Assembly (NCBI RefSeq): GCF_003096635.1
Contig: NZ_QEKV01000009.1
Coordinates: forward strand, 1-64,000
Reading direction: 5' to 3'
Length of the DNA: 64,000 nt
Source: Ezakiella coagulans
Lineage (GTDB): Bacteria > Bacillota > Clostridia > Tissierellales > Peptoniphilaceae
Both the position numbers and the translations under genes were made by a program. Below are positions 22,777 through 30,308 of the stretch, one piece after another; position 1 is the first letter of the stretch; every line of letters starts with the position of its first letter. Below the pieces are notes generated by a model. The model made no database searches. It was not told the DNA's origin and worked only from the letters and a program-made list of their open reading frames with translations.

Positions 22777-24126
22777 ATGAAAAAAGAACTACTAAATTGC
22801 TTACTTGCAAAATCACAAAGAAAGAGAAATTGGTTCGTTATGCCTGGGCACAAGGGACGCGATTTCGGATATTTAAAAGGCCTTAACCTTTCTGCCGACA
22901 CCACAGAAACATACGATACAGATAATTTAAACAATCCTGTCGACATTATTATGCGTTCACAAGAAAGAGCTGCCGAAATTTTCGGTGCTAAAAAAACTTA
23001 CTACACCATTAACGGTACAAGCGGTGCTATGATTGCCGCAGTTACAGCTCTAACTCTTCCTGGTGACAAGATTTTGGTTTCAAGAAACTGTCACGTTTGC
23101 GTTTACAGAGCCGCCGCAATAAGAAGGCTCGAACTCGACTACATTTTGCCTGAGGTAAAAGACACGGTCGACAGAAATGTAACGCCGGAAGAAGTTGAAA
23201 AAAGAATTATCGAAACTGACCCGAAGCTTGTTATTGTAACAAATCCTACATTCTTCGGTTACACTACGGATATTCAAAAAATTGTAGATATCTGTAATAA
23301 ACACGGTGTTTTACTTATTGTTGACGAAGCACACGGTGCACACTTCCCTTTCAGCGACAATCTACCGCTTTCAGCAGTTCATGCAGGAGCTGACATCGTT
23401 GTTCACTCAACACACAAAACTCTTTTGGGCTTAACAAGTGCAAATATGATTCACGTTTGCTCAAACAGAGTTGACACGGAAGAACTAATGAGATGTATCA
23501 CCACTTACCAAACTACATCTCCAAACTATTTAATAACACTTTCAAATGAACTCTCCGCAGCTTTTATGACAGAAGGCGGAAAAGAAGTTTTGGAAGACAA
23601 TATAAGATGGGCAAACGAAGCAGCCGACGAGATAAATAAAATCCCTGGACTCAGCTGTCTTAAAGACCCATGCAAAGATCCGTTAAAGATTATTGTAGAC
23701 ACATCTAAACTCATTAACGGACGCGAGTTTGCAAAGTATCTCTTTGACAAAAAGGATATGGACTCTGAAATGTGCGATGAAATGCACATCGACTTTTATG
23801 CAGGAATCGGAAATATCGAGTCGGATTACAAGGAACTTGTACAAGCTCTAAAGGAAGCTGCCGCTGAAGTTGAGCCGCATCCGGTTGTTCAAAATCCGCC
23901 GAAGATTCAAATTCCTGAAGTTCAACTTGACATTTGCGATGCACTTGATGCGGACTTCTATTTGGAAGACGTTTCAGAAGCTGTCGGCAAGGTTTCAGTC
24001 GATTACATCATGCCGTATCCACCGGGAATTCCTCTTATCCTTCCTGGAGAAGTTATTACAGAAGATGCAATCCAATTTTTCGACAAACCGAAAATTAAAA
24101 TTTTTAAAAAGTCTCCATTCTTTTAA
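22777..24126 (+). CDS. PLP-dependent Orn/Lys/Arg decarboxylase family protein
   Basis: 449 residues, the short fold-type I group without the receiver-like wing domain of the inducible enterobacterial enzymes. Key elements: MPGHKGRDFG (20s), TYYTINGTSGAMIAA (PLP phosphate region), VDEAHGAHF, and HSTHKTLLGL with the Schiff-base lysine at residue 214. The C-terminal DYIMPYPPGIPLILPGE is the family signature. It would make a polyamine (agmatine, cadaverine or putrescine); the amino acid cannot be told. GGAGG at 22766-22770 fixes the start at 22777. Confidence 0.88.
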   Translation: MKKELLNCLLAKSQRKRNWFVMPGHKGRDFGYLKGLNLSADTTETYDTDNLNNPVDIIMRSQERAAEIFGAKKTYYTINGTSGAMIAAVTALTLPGDKILVSRNCHVCVYRAAAIRRLELDYILPEVKDTVDRNVTPEEVEKRIIETDPKLVIVTNPTFFGYTTDIQKIVDICNKHGVLLIVDEAHGAHFPFSDNLPLSAVHAGADIVVHSTHKTLLGLTSANMIHVCSNRVDTEELMRCITTYQTTSPNYLITLSNELSAAFMTEGGKEVLEDNIRWANEAADEINKIPGLSCLKDPCKDPLKIIVDTSKLINGREFAKYLFDKKDMDSEMCDEMHIDFYAGIGNIESDYKELVQALKEAAAEVEPHPVVQNPPKIQIPEVQLDICDALDADFYLEDVSEAVGKVSVDYIMPYPPGIPLILPGEVITEDAIQFFDKPKIKIFKKSPFF

Positions 24127-24156
24127 AGAACTTTAACTCTTGCATTTTTCCAAATT

Positions 24157-24181
24157 GTTTAAAGAGATGTGAGAGGGGTAT
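24157..24181 (+). promoter_or_regulatory. Sigma-B-like promoter
   Basis: GTTTAA (24157-24162), a 13-bp spacer and GGGTAT (24176-24181) match the Bacillus sigma-B consensus exactly. The next gene is of a stress-response membrane family, which supports the reading. Confidence 0.6.
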
Positions 24182-24204
24182 AAAAAAGTTAGGAGGTCTA
24201 AACT

Positions 24205-24456
24205 ATGATTTATTCAATTATTATGGGTGCACTTGCAGGATGGCTTGCATCAATCTTTATGAAAAAGAATGCCGAAATGGGATGGCTCAAAAATATCCTT
24301 GCAGGTATTTTTGGAGGCGGCATCGGAAGATGGGTTCTCGGCATAATTATTTCAAAGTCTGAGGGTGGCGTTCTTTATGACTTGCTCGCAGGCGTTATCG
24401 GTGCATGCATTCTCATCGCAATTATAAATATGATAACCGGAAAAAAAGGAAGGTAA
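24205..24456 (+). CDS. GlsB/YeaQ/YmgE stress-response membrane protein
   Basis: 83 residues, three helices with glycine-rich turns: MGALAGWLASIFMKKN, GWLKNILAGIFGGGIGRW and DLLAGVIGACILIAIINMI. This is the transglycosylase-associated/GlsB family. Members are general-stress membrane proteins of unknown biochemistry. TAGGAGG precedes the ATG. Only 3 bp separate its stop from the pta start, so both are transcribed together, and a sigma-B-like promoter lies upstream. Confidence 0.85.
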   Translation: MIYSIIMGALAGWLASIFMKKNAEMGWLKNILAGIFGGGIGRWVLGIIISKSEGGVLYDLLAGVIGACILIAIINMITGKKGR

Positions 24457-24459
24457 AAA

Positions 24460-25395
24460 ATGTTAATTGAAGAACTAAAGAAAAAGCTCGAAGGTAAAAA
24501 TGCTTCAATCATTTTGCCTGAAGGCGAAGATGAAAGAGTTAGGGAAGCTGCAAAAATCCTTAAAAAGGAAGGCATCATTGAACCGATTGTTTTGACTGAC
24601 GGAGAAGAAATCGAAGGTGTTAAAACAATCAATGTTCACGACTATGACATCACCGAAATGGTCGATGCTTTTGTAGAAAGAAGAAATGGAAAAATCGACG
24701 CAGAAGGTGCAAAGAAATTGGTTTTGGAAGACAAAAACTATTTCGGCACAATGCTCGTTTATATGAAAAAGGCAAGCGGACTTGTTTCCGGAGCATGCCA
24801 CAGCACAGCAAACACTGTCAGACCTGCACTTCAAATTATCAAAATGAAAAAACCGTTCAAAAAGACAAGCGGTGTTTTCGTTATGATGAAGGGCACAGAA
24901 AGATATATTTTCACGGACTGTGCTATAAATATCGCTCCGACATCTGAAGATATTGCTGAAAATGCAATTATTTCATACGACACTGCAAAGGCTTTCGGAA
25001 TCGACGAACCGAAGATTGCTCTTCTTTCATTCTCGACAAAGGGCAGCGCTTCATCACCGGAAGTTGACAAGGTTGCAGATGCTTTGAAACTTATAAAAGA
25101 ACAAGCACCTAATCTTGTAATTGACGGCGAACTTCAATTTGACGCAGCATTTGTTCCAAAGGTCGGCGAAACAAAGGCAAAGGGTTCACCTGTTGCAGGA
25201 CACGCAAATGTATTTGTTTTCCCAAGCCTCGAAGCTGGAAATATCGGATATAAAATTGCTCAAAGAATGGGCGGATTCGAAGCAATCGGACCTATTCTTC
25301 AAGGTTTGAACTCACCTGTGAACGACCTTTCAAGAGGTTGTTCAACAGAAGATGTTGTTGCACTTTCATATTTAACAGCTGCACAATCACTATAG
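24460..25395 (+). CDS. pta: Phosphate acetyltransferase
   Basis: 311 residues, the compact Pta form. IILPEGEDERVREAAKIL at the start, SGACHSTANTVRPALQIIK, FTDCAINIAPTSEDIAENAI and the C-terminal GHANVFVFPSLEAGNIGYKI all match Pta. It interconverts acetyl-CoA and acetyl phosphate, giving ATP by way of acetate kinase in fermenting cells. Phosphotransbutyrylase is the main alternative. GGAAGG precedes the ATG. Cotranscription with a stress gene is unusual for a central enzyme. Confidence 0.88.
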   Translation: MLIEELKKKLEGKNASIILPEGEDERVREAAKILKKEGIIEPIVLTDGEEIEGVKTINVHDYDITEMVDAFVERRNGKIDAEGAKKLVLEDKNYFGTMLVYMKKASGLVSGACHSTANTVRPALQIIKMKKPFKKTSGVFVMMKGTERYIFTDCAINIAPTSEDIAENAIISYDTAKAFGIDEPKIALLSFSTKGSASSPEVDKVADALKLIKEQAPNLVIDGELQFDAAFVPKVGETKAKGSPVAGHANVFVFPSLEAGNIGYKIAQRMGGFEAIGPILQGLNSPVNDLSRGCSTEDVVALSYLTAAQSL

Positions 25396-25399
25396 AATA

Positions 25400-25428
25400 A
25401 AACGGAGAGAAATCTCCGTTTTTTTTGT
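25400..25428 (+). terminator. Intrinsic terminator
   Basis: AAACGGAGA-GAAA-TCTCCGTTT followed by Ts. Confidence 0.9.
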
Positions 25429-25475
25429 TGCAATAATCGCACTATAAATTGGGTATATTAAAGGTGGAGGGTATT

Positions 25476-26018
25476 ATGAGAGGAAATTTGAAAGTTATTT
25501 ATAGTGGAATGGAATACTACGGAGGGCATCAAGATTGGCTCAAAAGTTTCGGCATCAAGAAATTTTTCCGAAATCGTGCATGCGGTCTTGCTGCTATTTC
25601 TAATGTGATTTATTATTACAGCGATGAGGAATATTGCGAAATTTTAAAGCTTGCATACGATATTGTAAAGCCGTCTCTTGCCGGCATATACAGTGCAAAA
25701 AGGCTCGAAAATGCACTGAATGAAATTGCACTTTTGTATGAAATCCCTCTCTCGACCGAAATTTTTAACCCCTATACATACGAGGGATTCAGATGGTATG
25801 TAAATGATGTAATCAATAGCGGCGGTTTTCTTATCATGCTTAATTACAACAACAGAAACAAAGATTTATCATATCACTGGGTCACAATCACCGGTGCAAA
25901 CGGCGACGTTATAACGACTTCAAATTGGGGCTCGAAGCTAAAATACAGTTTACGTGAAATTTGGAGCATGAGAGGACTCATGCTTAAACTTATAAAAGTA
26001 AATTTAGACCAAAATTAA
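25476..26018 (+). CDS. C39/papain-like cysteine peptidase domain protein
   Basis: 180 residues, no signal peptide. RACGLAAISNVIYYY supplies a candidate catalytic Cys (about residue 36), YHWVTITGANGD a His (about 132) and TSNWGS an Asn, in the order expected of a papain-like triad. Could cleave an intracellular peptide or process a leader, but no peptide gene or exporter is adjacent. GGTGGAGGG sets the start at 25476. TTGGGTATA lies 25 bp upstream of the start. Confidence 0.65.
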   Translation: MRGNLKVIYSGMEYYGGHQDWLKSFGIKKFFRNRACGLAAISNVIYYYSDEEYCEILKLAYDIVKPSLAGIYSAKRLENALNEIALLYEIPLSTEIFNPYTYEGFRWYVNDVINSGGFLIMLNYNNRNKDLSYHWVTITGANGDVITTSNWGSKLKYSLREIWSMRGLMLKLIKVNLDQN

Positions 26019-26031
26019 TTTAAGATTTCAA

Positions 26032-26059
26032 ATAAAAAAGGTAAGCCCTTTAGCTTACC
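26032..26059 (-). terminator. Intrinsic terminator, minus strand
   Basis: GGTAAGC pairs with GCTTACC; on the minus strand TTTTTTATTTG follows. The stem overlaps the stop codon of the DUF898-like gene. Confidence 0.8.
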
Positions 26060-26349
26060 ATTGTTGTGTGTCTTATTTTCCATTGACGGAGTTTTATAAA
26101 TACCCAGAATCCATAAATTCCAAGTGTAATGATTGTTAAAATCCACCATTTAATCCAATTTCCGAAAAGTCCCATTGCCGTTCCGTTGAACTCAAGTCTA
26201 TGACCGTCGATGTATGTGTTATTGATTTGCCACTTGTATATAAGGCAAACAGTCCACGGATACATTATTCCAAAAGTTATAACTGTCAAAATTGTTCCGA
26301 CTATGATTCTTAGAGCATAGTCCAAAAGCCCACCTTTAAAATCTGACAT
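26050..26349 (-). CDS. DUF898 (YjgN-like) membrane protein
   Basis: 99 residues with two amphipathic membrane hairpins. GIMYPWTVCLIYKWQINNTYIDGHRLEFNGTAMGLFG is the repeat unit typical of YjgN/DUF898, present here in minimal form. Larger relatives have several such units. GGGGGAT precedes the ATG. Convergent to the peptidase gene. Function unknown. Confidence 0.75.
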   Translation of the reverse strand: MSDFKGGLLDYALRIIVGTILTVITFGIMYPWTVCLIYKWQINNTYIDGHRLEFNGTAMGLFGNWIKWWILTIITLGIYGFWVFIKLRQWKIRHTTMVS

Positions 26350-26411
26350 AATAAATCCCCCTTTGTAATTATATTATAACACATCTTTAATAAATATTGA
26401 AAGGAAATATC

Positions 26412-27146
26412 ATGAGTAAAATTGATGAATTAAAACAAATTATAGACGAGTCAAAAAATATTGTTTTTTTCGGAGGTGCCGGCGTTTCGACCGAGTCAGG
26501 TATCCCGGACTTTAGAAGCAGCAACGGTGTTTTTTCAAAAGCTTTGAATTCAAACATACAGCCGGAGCAAGTCGTGAGCCACACATACTACAAAAAAATT
26601 CCGAAAGAGTTTTTCGAATTCTACTTCAACAATATGGTCTTTCCGGAAGCAAAACCAAACGCTGCACACCTAGCACTCGCAAAGCTCGAAGCTGAAGGAA
26701 AAGTTAAAGCCGTCGTCACGCAAAACATCGATGGACTGCACCAAATTGCAGGAAGTAAAACTGTGTATGAACTCCACGGCTCCGTTCACAGAAACTACTG
26801 TGAAAAGTGCCACAAATTTTACAGTCTCGAAGACGCACTCAAAAAATATTACGAAAGTGGCATTCCAATTTGCGACTGCGGCGGAGTTATAAAACCTGAC
26901 GTGGTGCTTTATGAGGAAGCACTTCCAAACGACATGATGTTCGGTGCAATCGACTCCATAAGTAAAGCGGACACTCTTATAATCGGCGGCACAAGCCTTG
27001 TCGTCTACCCTGCTGCAAGTTTTATAAACTACTTCAGAGGTAAACACCTTGTGGTTATAAATATGACGCCGACAATTGCCGACCGCGACGCCGATCTCGT
27101 CATCGACGAAAAAATCGGAGAAGTGTTTAAAAAAGTTATGGAATAA
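26412..27146 (+). CDS. NAD-dependent protein deacylase (sirtuin)
   Basis: 244 residues. GAGVSTESGIPDFRS (NAD loop), TQNIDGLH and ELHGSVHRNYC hold the catalytic His, and the zinc site reads CEKC...CDCGG. GGTSLVVYPAA closes the NAD pocket. Removes acetyl or related acyl groups from lysines using NAD. An in-frame codon at 26397 lies before the ribosome site AAAGGAAA, so 26412 is the start. Single-gene unit. Confidence 0.9.
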   Translation: MSKIDELKQIIDESKNIVFFGGAGVSTESGIPDFRSSNGVFSKALNSNIQPEQVVSHTYYKKIPKEFFEFYFNNMVFPEAKPNAAHLALAKLEAEGKVKAVVTQNIDGLHQIAGSKTVYELHGSVHRNYCEKCHKFYSLEDALKKYYESGIPICDCGGVIKPDVVLYEEALPNDMMFGAIDSISKADTLIIGGTSLVVYPAASFINYFRGKHLVVINMTPTIADRDADLVIDEKIGEVFKKVME

Positions 27147-27168
27147 AAATCATTCGAAGATTTTTATT
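27142..27168. terminator. Convergent terminator
   Basis: AATAAAAATC pairs with GATTTTTATT. It covers both stop codons; it is AT-rich and therefore weak. Confidence 0.5.
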
Positions 27169-27650
27169 ATGCTTTCAATTATTTCGCATGATTTTTTATC
27201 CTCGATTTTTAAATAGTCTTTAAACTTTTCAGGAACTTCTTGTTCCTGAATTTTTTTCATAAAAATTTTGTCTTTAACCTCGTACAATTCGTATATATGA
27301 TTTGAAAATCCAATGTCTAAAATATAATACTTGGAATCGTTAAAATAAAACTTTCCTTGCGGCTCTTTTAAGCTTAAAAGCCCGACGATGCCCAAATACG
27401 GCACCGAAAAAACGATTAGAATGACGACAATTGCAAAAATTATTTTCAAATACATTCGCTTGAACTTACCAATCATATAGCATATTATGATTACATCAAA
27501 AATCGGAAGTAGTGCAAAAATAAAAACGACAATACAGTTGTTTATTATTGGAATAAAATCTATTTTTAAAATCGTAAAATATAATAGGGCTTTTACAAAA
27601 AAGCTTGCCATTAATATAGATAGTAATTTTTTTAGAGAAAATTTTTTCAT
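27150..27650 (-). CDS. Three-helix membrane protein of unknown function
   Basis: 166 residues. Helices at about 10-28, 34-58 and 68-92, then a soluble C-terminal part (SKYYILDIGFSNHIYELYEVKDKIF...). GAGGTGAG lies before the ATG. Convergent to the sirtuin gene. No recognised family. Confidence 0.6.
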   Translation of the reverse strand: MKKFSLKKLLSILMASFFVKALLYFTILKIDFIPIINNCIVVFIFALLPIFDVIIICYMIGKFKRMYLKIIFAIVVILIVFSVPYLGIVGLLSLKEPQGKFYFNDSKYYILDIGFSNHIYELYEVKDKIFMKKIQEQEVPEKFKDYLKIEDKKSCEIIESIIKIFE

Positions 27651-27712
27651 ATCTCACCTCATTTATATTATATCATATCTAATTGTGCATTAATATATCG
27701 TGCTAAAATATA

Positions 27713-27741
27713 TTGAATAGTTTTGCGTTTTATGTTATAAT
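27713..27741 (+). promoter_or_regulatory. Promoter of the zinc-ribbon gene
   Basis: TTGAAT (27713-27718), a 17-bp spacer and TATAAT (27736-27741), with TG one base before the -10. Confidence 0.75.
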
Positions 27742-27765
27742 TAATTTATATGAAAGGAGAATACT

Positions 27766-28464
27766 ATGATTTGTAAAAAATGTGGCCAAGAAATCCCTGC
27801 CGGTGCAAAATTTTGCACGAGTTGCGGAGAAAAAATTGAAGAGACAAGTGAATTTAAGTTTTGTCCGAAATGCGGTGAGGAGTGCAAAAAAGATGCAAAG
27901 TTTTGTACAAAGTGCGGAGCAAGCTTTGATAACAATACAAGCTTTGATAACATTGAAAATAAAATTTCAGCACCTGCCAATAAACCGTCAAACAATAAAA
28001 TCCTTCAATTCGTAGCACTTGGTGTTGCAGGACTTCTTCTAATATTTATACTATTTAAATTGGGCTCCTGTATATTTGGCGGTGGAAAATTCACCGAATC
28101 AAAAGCGGAAGACATAGTTGAAGAATTTGTTGATGCAGTTTTTGATCTTGATTTTAAGAAAATGGCAAAGTATACAGTTTACGACTCAGAATCTCTCGAG
28201 CAAATTCTTGATAAGGGAGATATGAGAGAGATCAACGCATTGAAAAATTTGAAAGACAATATGGGTGATTTGGATTATGACATCGAAATAGTTCCGGGAA
28301 CACTACAATTCTCCGACGACAAAAAAGAAGCTTGGGCCGATTTTGAAATGAAAATAAAATACAAAATGATGGGCGAAGAATATAAAAATTCCGATGTATC
28401 GACAATAAGATTCATTAAAAAGAACAACAAATGGCTCATCTCGCTGTTTGAAAATATGTTTTAA
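27766..28464 (+). CDS. Zinc-ribbon membrane protein
   Basis: 232 residues. Two zinc ribbons at the N-terminus (CKKCGQ...FCTSCGE and CPKCGEE...FCTKCGA, residues 3-52), a linker, one membrane helix (about 82-102), then an outside domain (about 110-232) resembling DUF4878-type lumazine-like folds (KAEDIVEEFVDAVFDLDFKKMAKY). The topology puts zinc ribbons inside and the sensor-like domain outside. Function unknown. Own promoter and terminator. Confidence 0.75.
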   Translation: MICKKCGQEIPAGAKFCTSCGEKIEETSEFKFCPKCGEECKKDAKFCTKCGASFDNNTSFDNIENKISAPANKPSNNKILQFVALGVAGLLLIFILFKLGSCIFGGGKFTESKAEDIVEEFVDAVFDLDFKKMAKYTVYDSESLEQILDKGDMREINALKNLKDNMGDLDYDIEIVPGTLQFSDDKKEAWADFEMKIKYKMMGEEYKNSDVSTIRFIKKNNKWLISLFENMF

Positions 28465-28469
28465 AACTT

Positions 28470-28504
28470 ACCGCAATATGTACATGCATGTTGCGGTTTT
28501 TATT
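28470..28504 (+). terminator. Intrinsic terminator
   Basis: ACCGCAA pairs with TTGCGGT around an ATG/CAT inner stem, then TTTTATTTTT. Confidence 0.85.
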
Positions 28505-28554
28505 TTTAAATTTGCCCGAACTGTTTTGGGTATATATACCTATGGAGGGATTTT

Positions 28555-28932
28555 ATGCATTATTTTTGGATTATTTTTCCGGTGACTTTGCCGATTTCTA
28601 TGATTATAAGAGGGGTACTAGCTTTCAGATGCAGATTAAATAAAGATCTTTATGGAACAACAAATAAAAAAGGTTTTGAAAAAGTGAGCGAATTTACGCT
28701 ACCGACGGAGCTTCACAACAAGAAAAATATCGAGATTTCGAAGTTGCTTCGCGGATATTGGACTCTCGTCATCGGACTCATACTTTTTGTGTGTTGGCTG
28801 ATTTTCGCATATGTGTATACTTTCAATGTGCAAGCGACTTCAAAGCTTTCAATTGTAAGTTTGGTTTTGTATGTTGTAGAAATGATTATTAACGCAATTA
28901 TTGTTAAACGCACAGCTCCGCATTTGGAGTAG
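28555..28932 (+). CDS. Three-helix membrane protein
   Basis: 125 residues with helices at about 4-22, 68-90 and 97-116. GGAGGG lies before the ATG, and TTTTGGGTATA lies 27 bp upstream of the start. It is 12 bp ahead of the aldehyde dehydrogenase gene, so they share a transcript. Unrecognised. Confidence 0.6.
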   Translation: MHYFWIIFPVTLPISMIIRGVLAFRCRLNKDLYGTTNKKGFEKVSEFTLPTELHNKKNIEISKLLRGYWTLVIGLILFVCWLIFAYVYTFNVQATSKLSIVSLVLYVVEMIINAIIVKRTAPHLE

Positions 28933-28944
28933 TTTGGAGAGTTT

Positions 28945-30240
28945 ATGAAGACAGAATATATAAAAAAATTACTTATAGCGCTTGAAGAAGAAATTGTTTT
29001 AAACGAAAGCGAAATTTCCCAGGCACTTTTTTTAGACCTCGGAAAGTCACGAGAAGAAGCAATTATGACGGAGACGGGCATGGTTTTAAAAGAACTGCGC
29101 TCAATGATTAAAAATTTAAAGAGTTACAGAAAACCGAAGCGAGTCAGAAATACAATTTTAAATTTCAGAAGTAAGAGTTTTATTTATCCTGAGCCGTGGG
29201 GTCACGTTTTAATCGTTTCACCTTGGAACTATCCTTTTAACCTTTCGATGATTCCTTTAATAGGTGCAATTGCCGCAGGAAACACGGTCACTTTAAAAAC
29301 ATCGTCTAAGTCCATAAACACGTCACGTGTGATTAAAAAGATTGTGGAAAATGTTTTTCCAAATTATATTTGTCATGTGATTTTCGGTGGAAACTCGAAC
29401 GATGAAGTTTTAAAGACAAAGTTTGATTATATTTTTTTCACGGGCGGACTTGAAACCGGACGACTTTTTTATGAGAAGGCGGCGCGCGATATGGTTCCCG
29501 TGACGCTTGAGCTCGGCGGAAAAAGTCCCGCATTTGTGCTCGATTCGGCGGATCTCGATTTGACCGCAAGACGCATCGCATTCGGCAAGTTTTTAAACGC
29601 CGGACAGACTTGTGTCGCTGTCGATTACTGCATGTGTCCTCGAGGAATGGAGCGGGAACTTAGACTTAATATTTTAAAATATATACGTGATTTTTACGGA
29701 GATAATCCGATAATTTCACGAAATCTCGGAAAGATTGTTTCAAAAACAGATTACACGAGACTTGTTGAAACTCTCGAAAGAGAAGATGTGAAGTTTAAAA
29801 GAGACGACAGAAAACTAAAAATCGAGCCGACGGTTGTTATAACCGATCTCAATTCTTCGCTTATGAGTCGTGAAATTTTCGGTCCGATTCTTCCGATCAT
29901 TCCATACGACTACAAAGAAAAAGCACTTGAATATATAGATAATCAAAAAACACCGCTCGCGTTTTATATTTTCGGCTCCGAAAAAGAGGCGACGGAAATT
30001 GCAAAGCGAATGAAGTTTGGCGGTGCATCGATAAACGACACTATGAGCCACATGGTCGGTTCGCTTCCTTTCGGAGGAATGGGCGAGTCCGGCATCGGAG
30101 CATATCACGGGGAATATACTTTTAATACATTTGTGCACGAAAAAAGTGTACTCGTGAAGAAGAAATGGCCTGATTTTAAAATGAGATATCCCGGAAAATC
30201 AAGTGCCGAGCTCCTTAAGAAACTTTTTAGAATAAAATAA
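28945..30240 (+). CDS. Aldehyde dehydrogenase (class 3 type)
   Basis: 431 residues, the shorter membrane-associated or class 3 form. PWNYPFNLSMIPLIGAIAAGNTV is the cofactor region, TLELGGKSPAFV carries the general base Glu189, and NAGQTCVAVDY the catalytic Cys223. PFGGMGESGIGAYHG matches the class 3 C-terminus. Oxidises a long-chain or aromatic aldehyde with NAD(P). TTGGAG precedes the ATG. The acceptor aldehyde is unknown. Confidence 0.88.
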   Translation: MKTEYIKKLLIALEEEIVLNESEISQALFLDLGKSREEAIMTETGMVLKELRSMIKNLKSYRKPKRVRNTILNFRSKSFIYPEPWGHVLIVSPWNYPFNLSMIPLIGAIAAGNTVTLKTSSKSINTSRVIKKIVENVFPNYICHVIFGGNSNDEVLKTKFDYIFFTGGLETGRLFYEKAARDMVPVTLELGGKSPAFVLDSADLDLTARRIAFGKFLNAGQTCVAVDYCMCPRGMERELRLNILKYIRDFYGDNPIISRNLGKIVSKTDYTRLVETLEREDVKFKRDDRKLKIEPTVVITDLNSSLMSREIFGPILPIIPYDYKEKALEYIDNQKTPLAFYIFGSEKEATEIAKRMKFGGASINDTMSHMVGSLPFGGMGESGIGAYHGEYTFNTFVHEKSVLVKKKWPDFKMRYPGKSSAELLKKLFRIK

Positions 30241-30255
30241 TGATTTTAAGTTGCA

Positions 30256-30301
30256 CTCCTATGTTATTTTTATGAAATTTGTGTTATAATAACATAGGAG
30301 G
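30256..30301 (+). promoter_or_regulatory. Promoter enclosed by 12-bp perfect inverted repeats
   Basis: CTCCTATGTTAT (30256-30267) and ATAACATAGGAG (30289-30300) are exact inverted copies 21 bp apart. Between and overlapping them lies an extended -10, TGTTATAAT (30282-30290). The right arm merges with the ribosome site AGGAGGG. It is not a Gram-positive LexA box. Confidence 0.65.
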
Positions 30302-30308
30302 GATTTTT

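Noticed and set aside
5003-28534. Calling all TTGGGTATA sites sigma-B promoters
   Set aside because: Only the site at 24176 has GTTTAA at the right distance; the five others lack a -35 match, so they are reported only as a motif.
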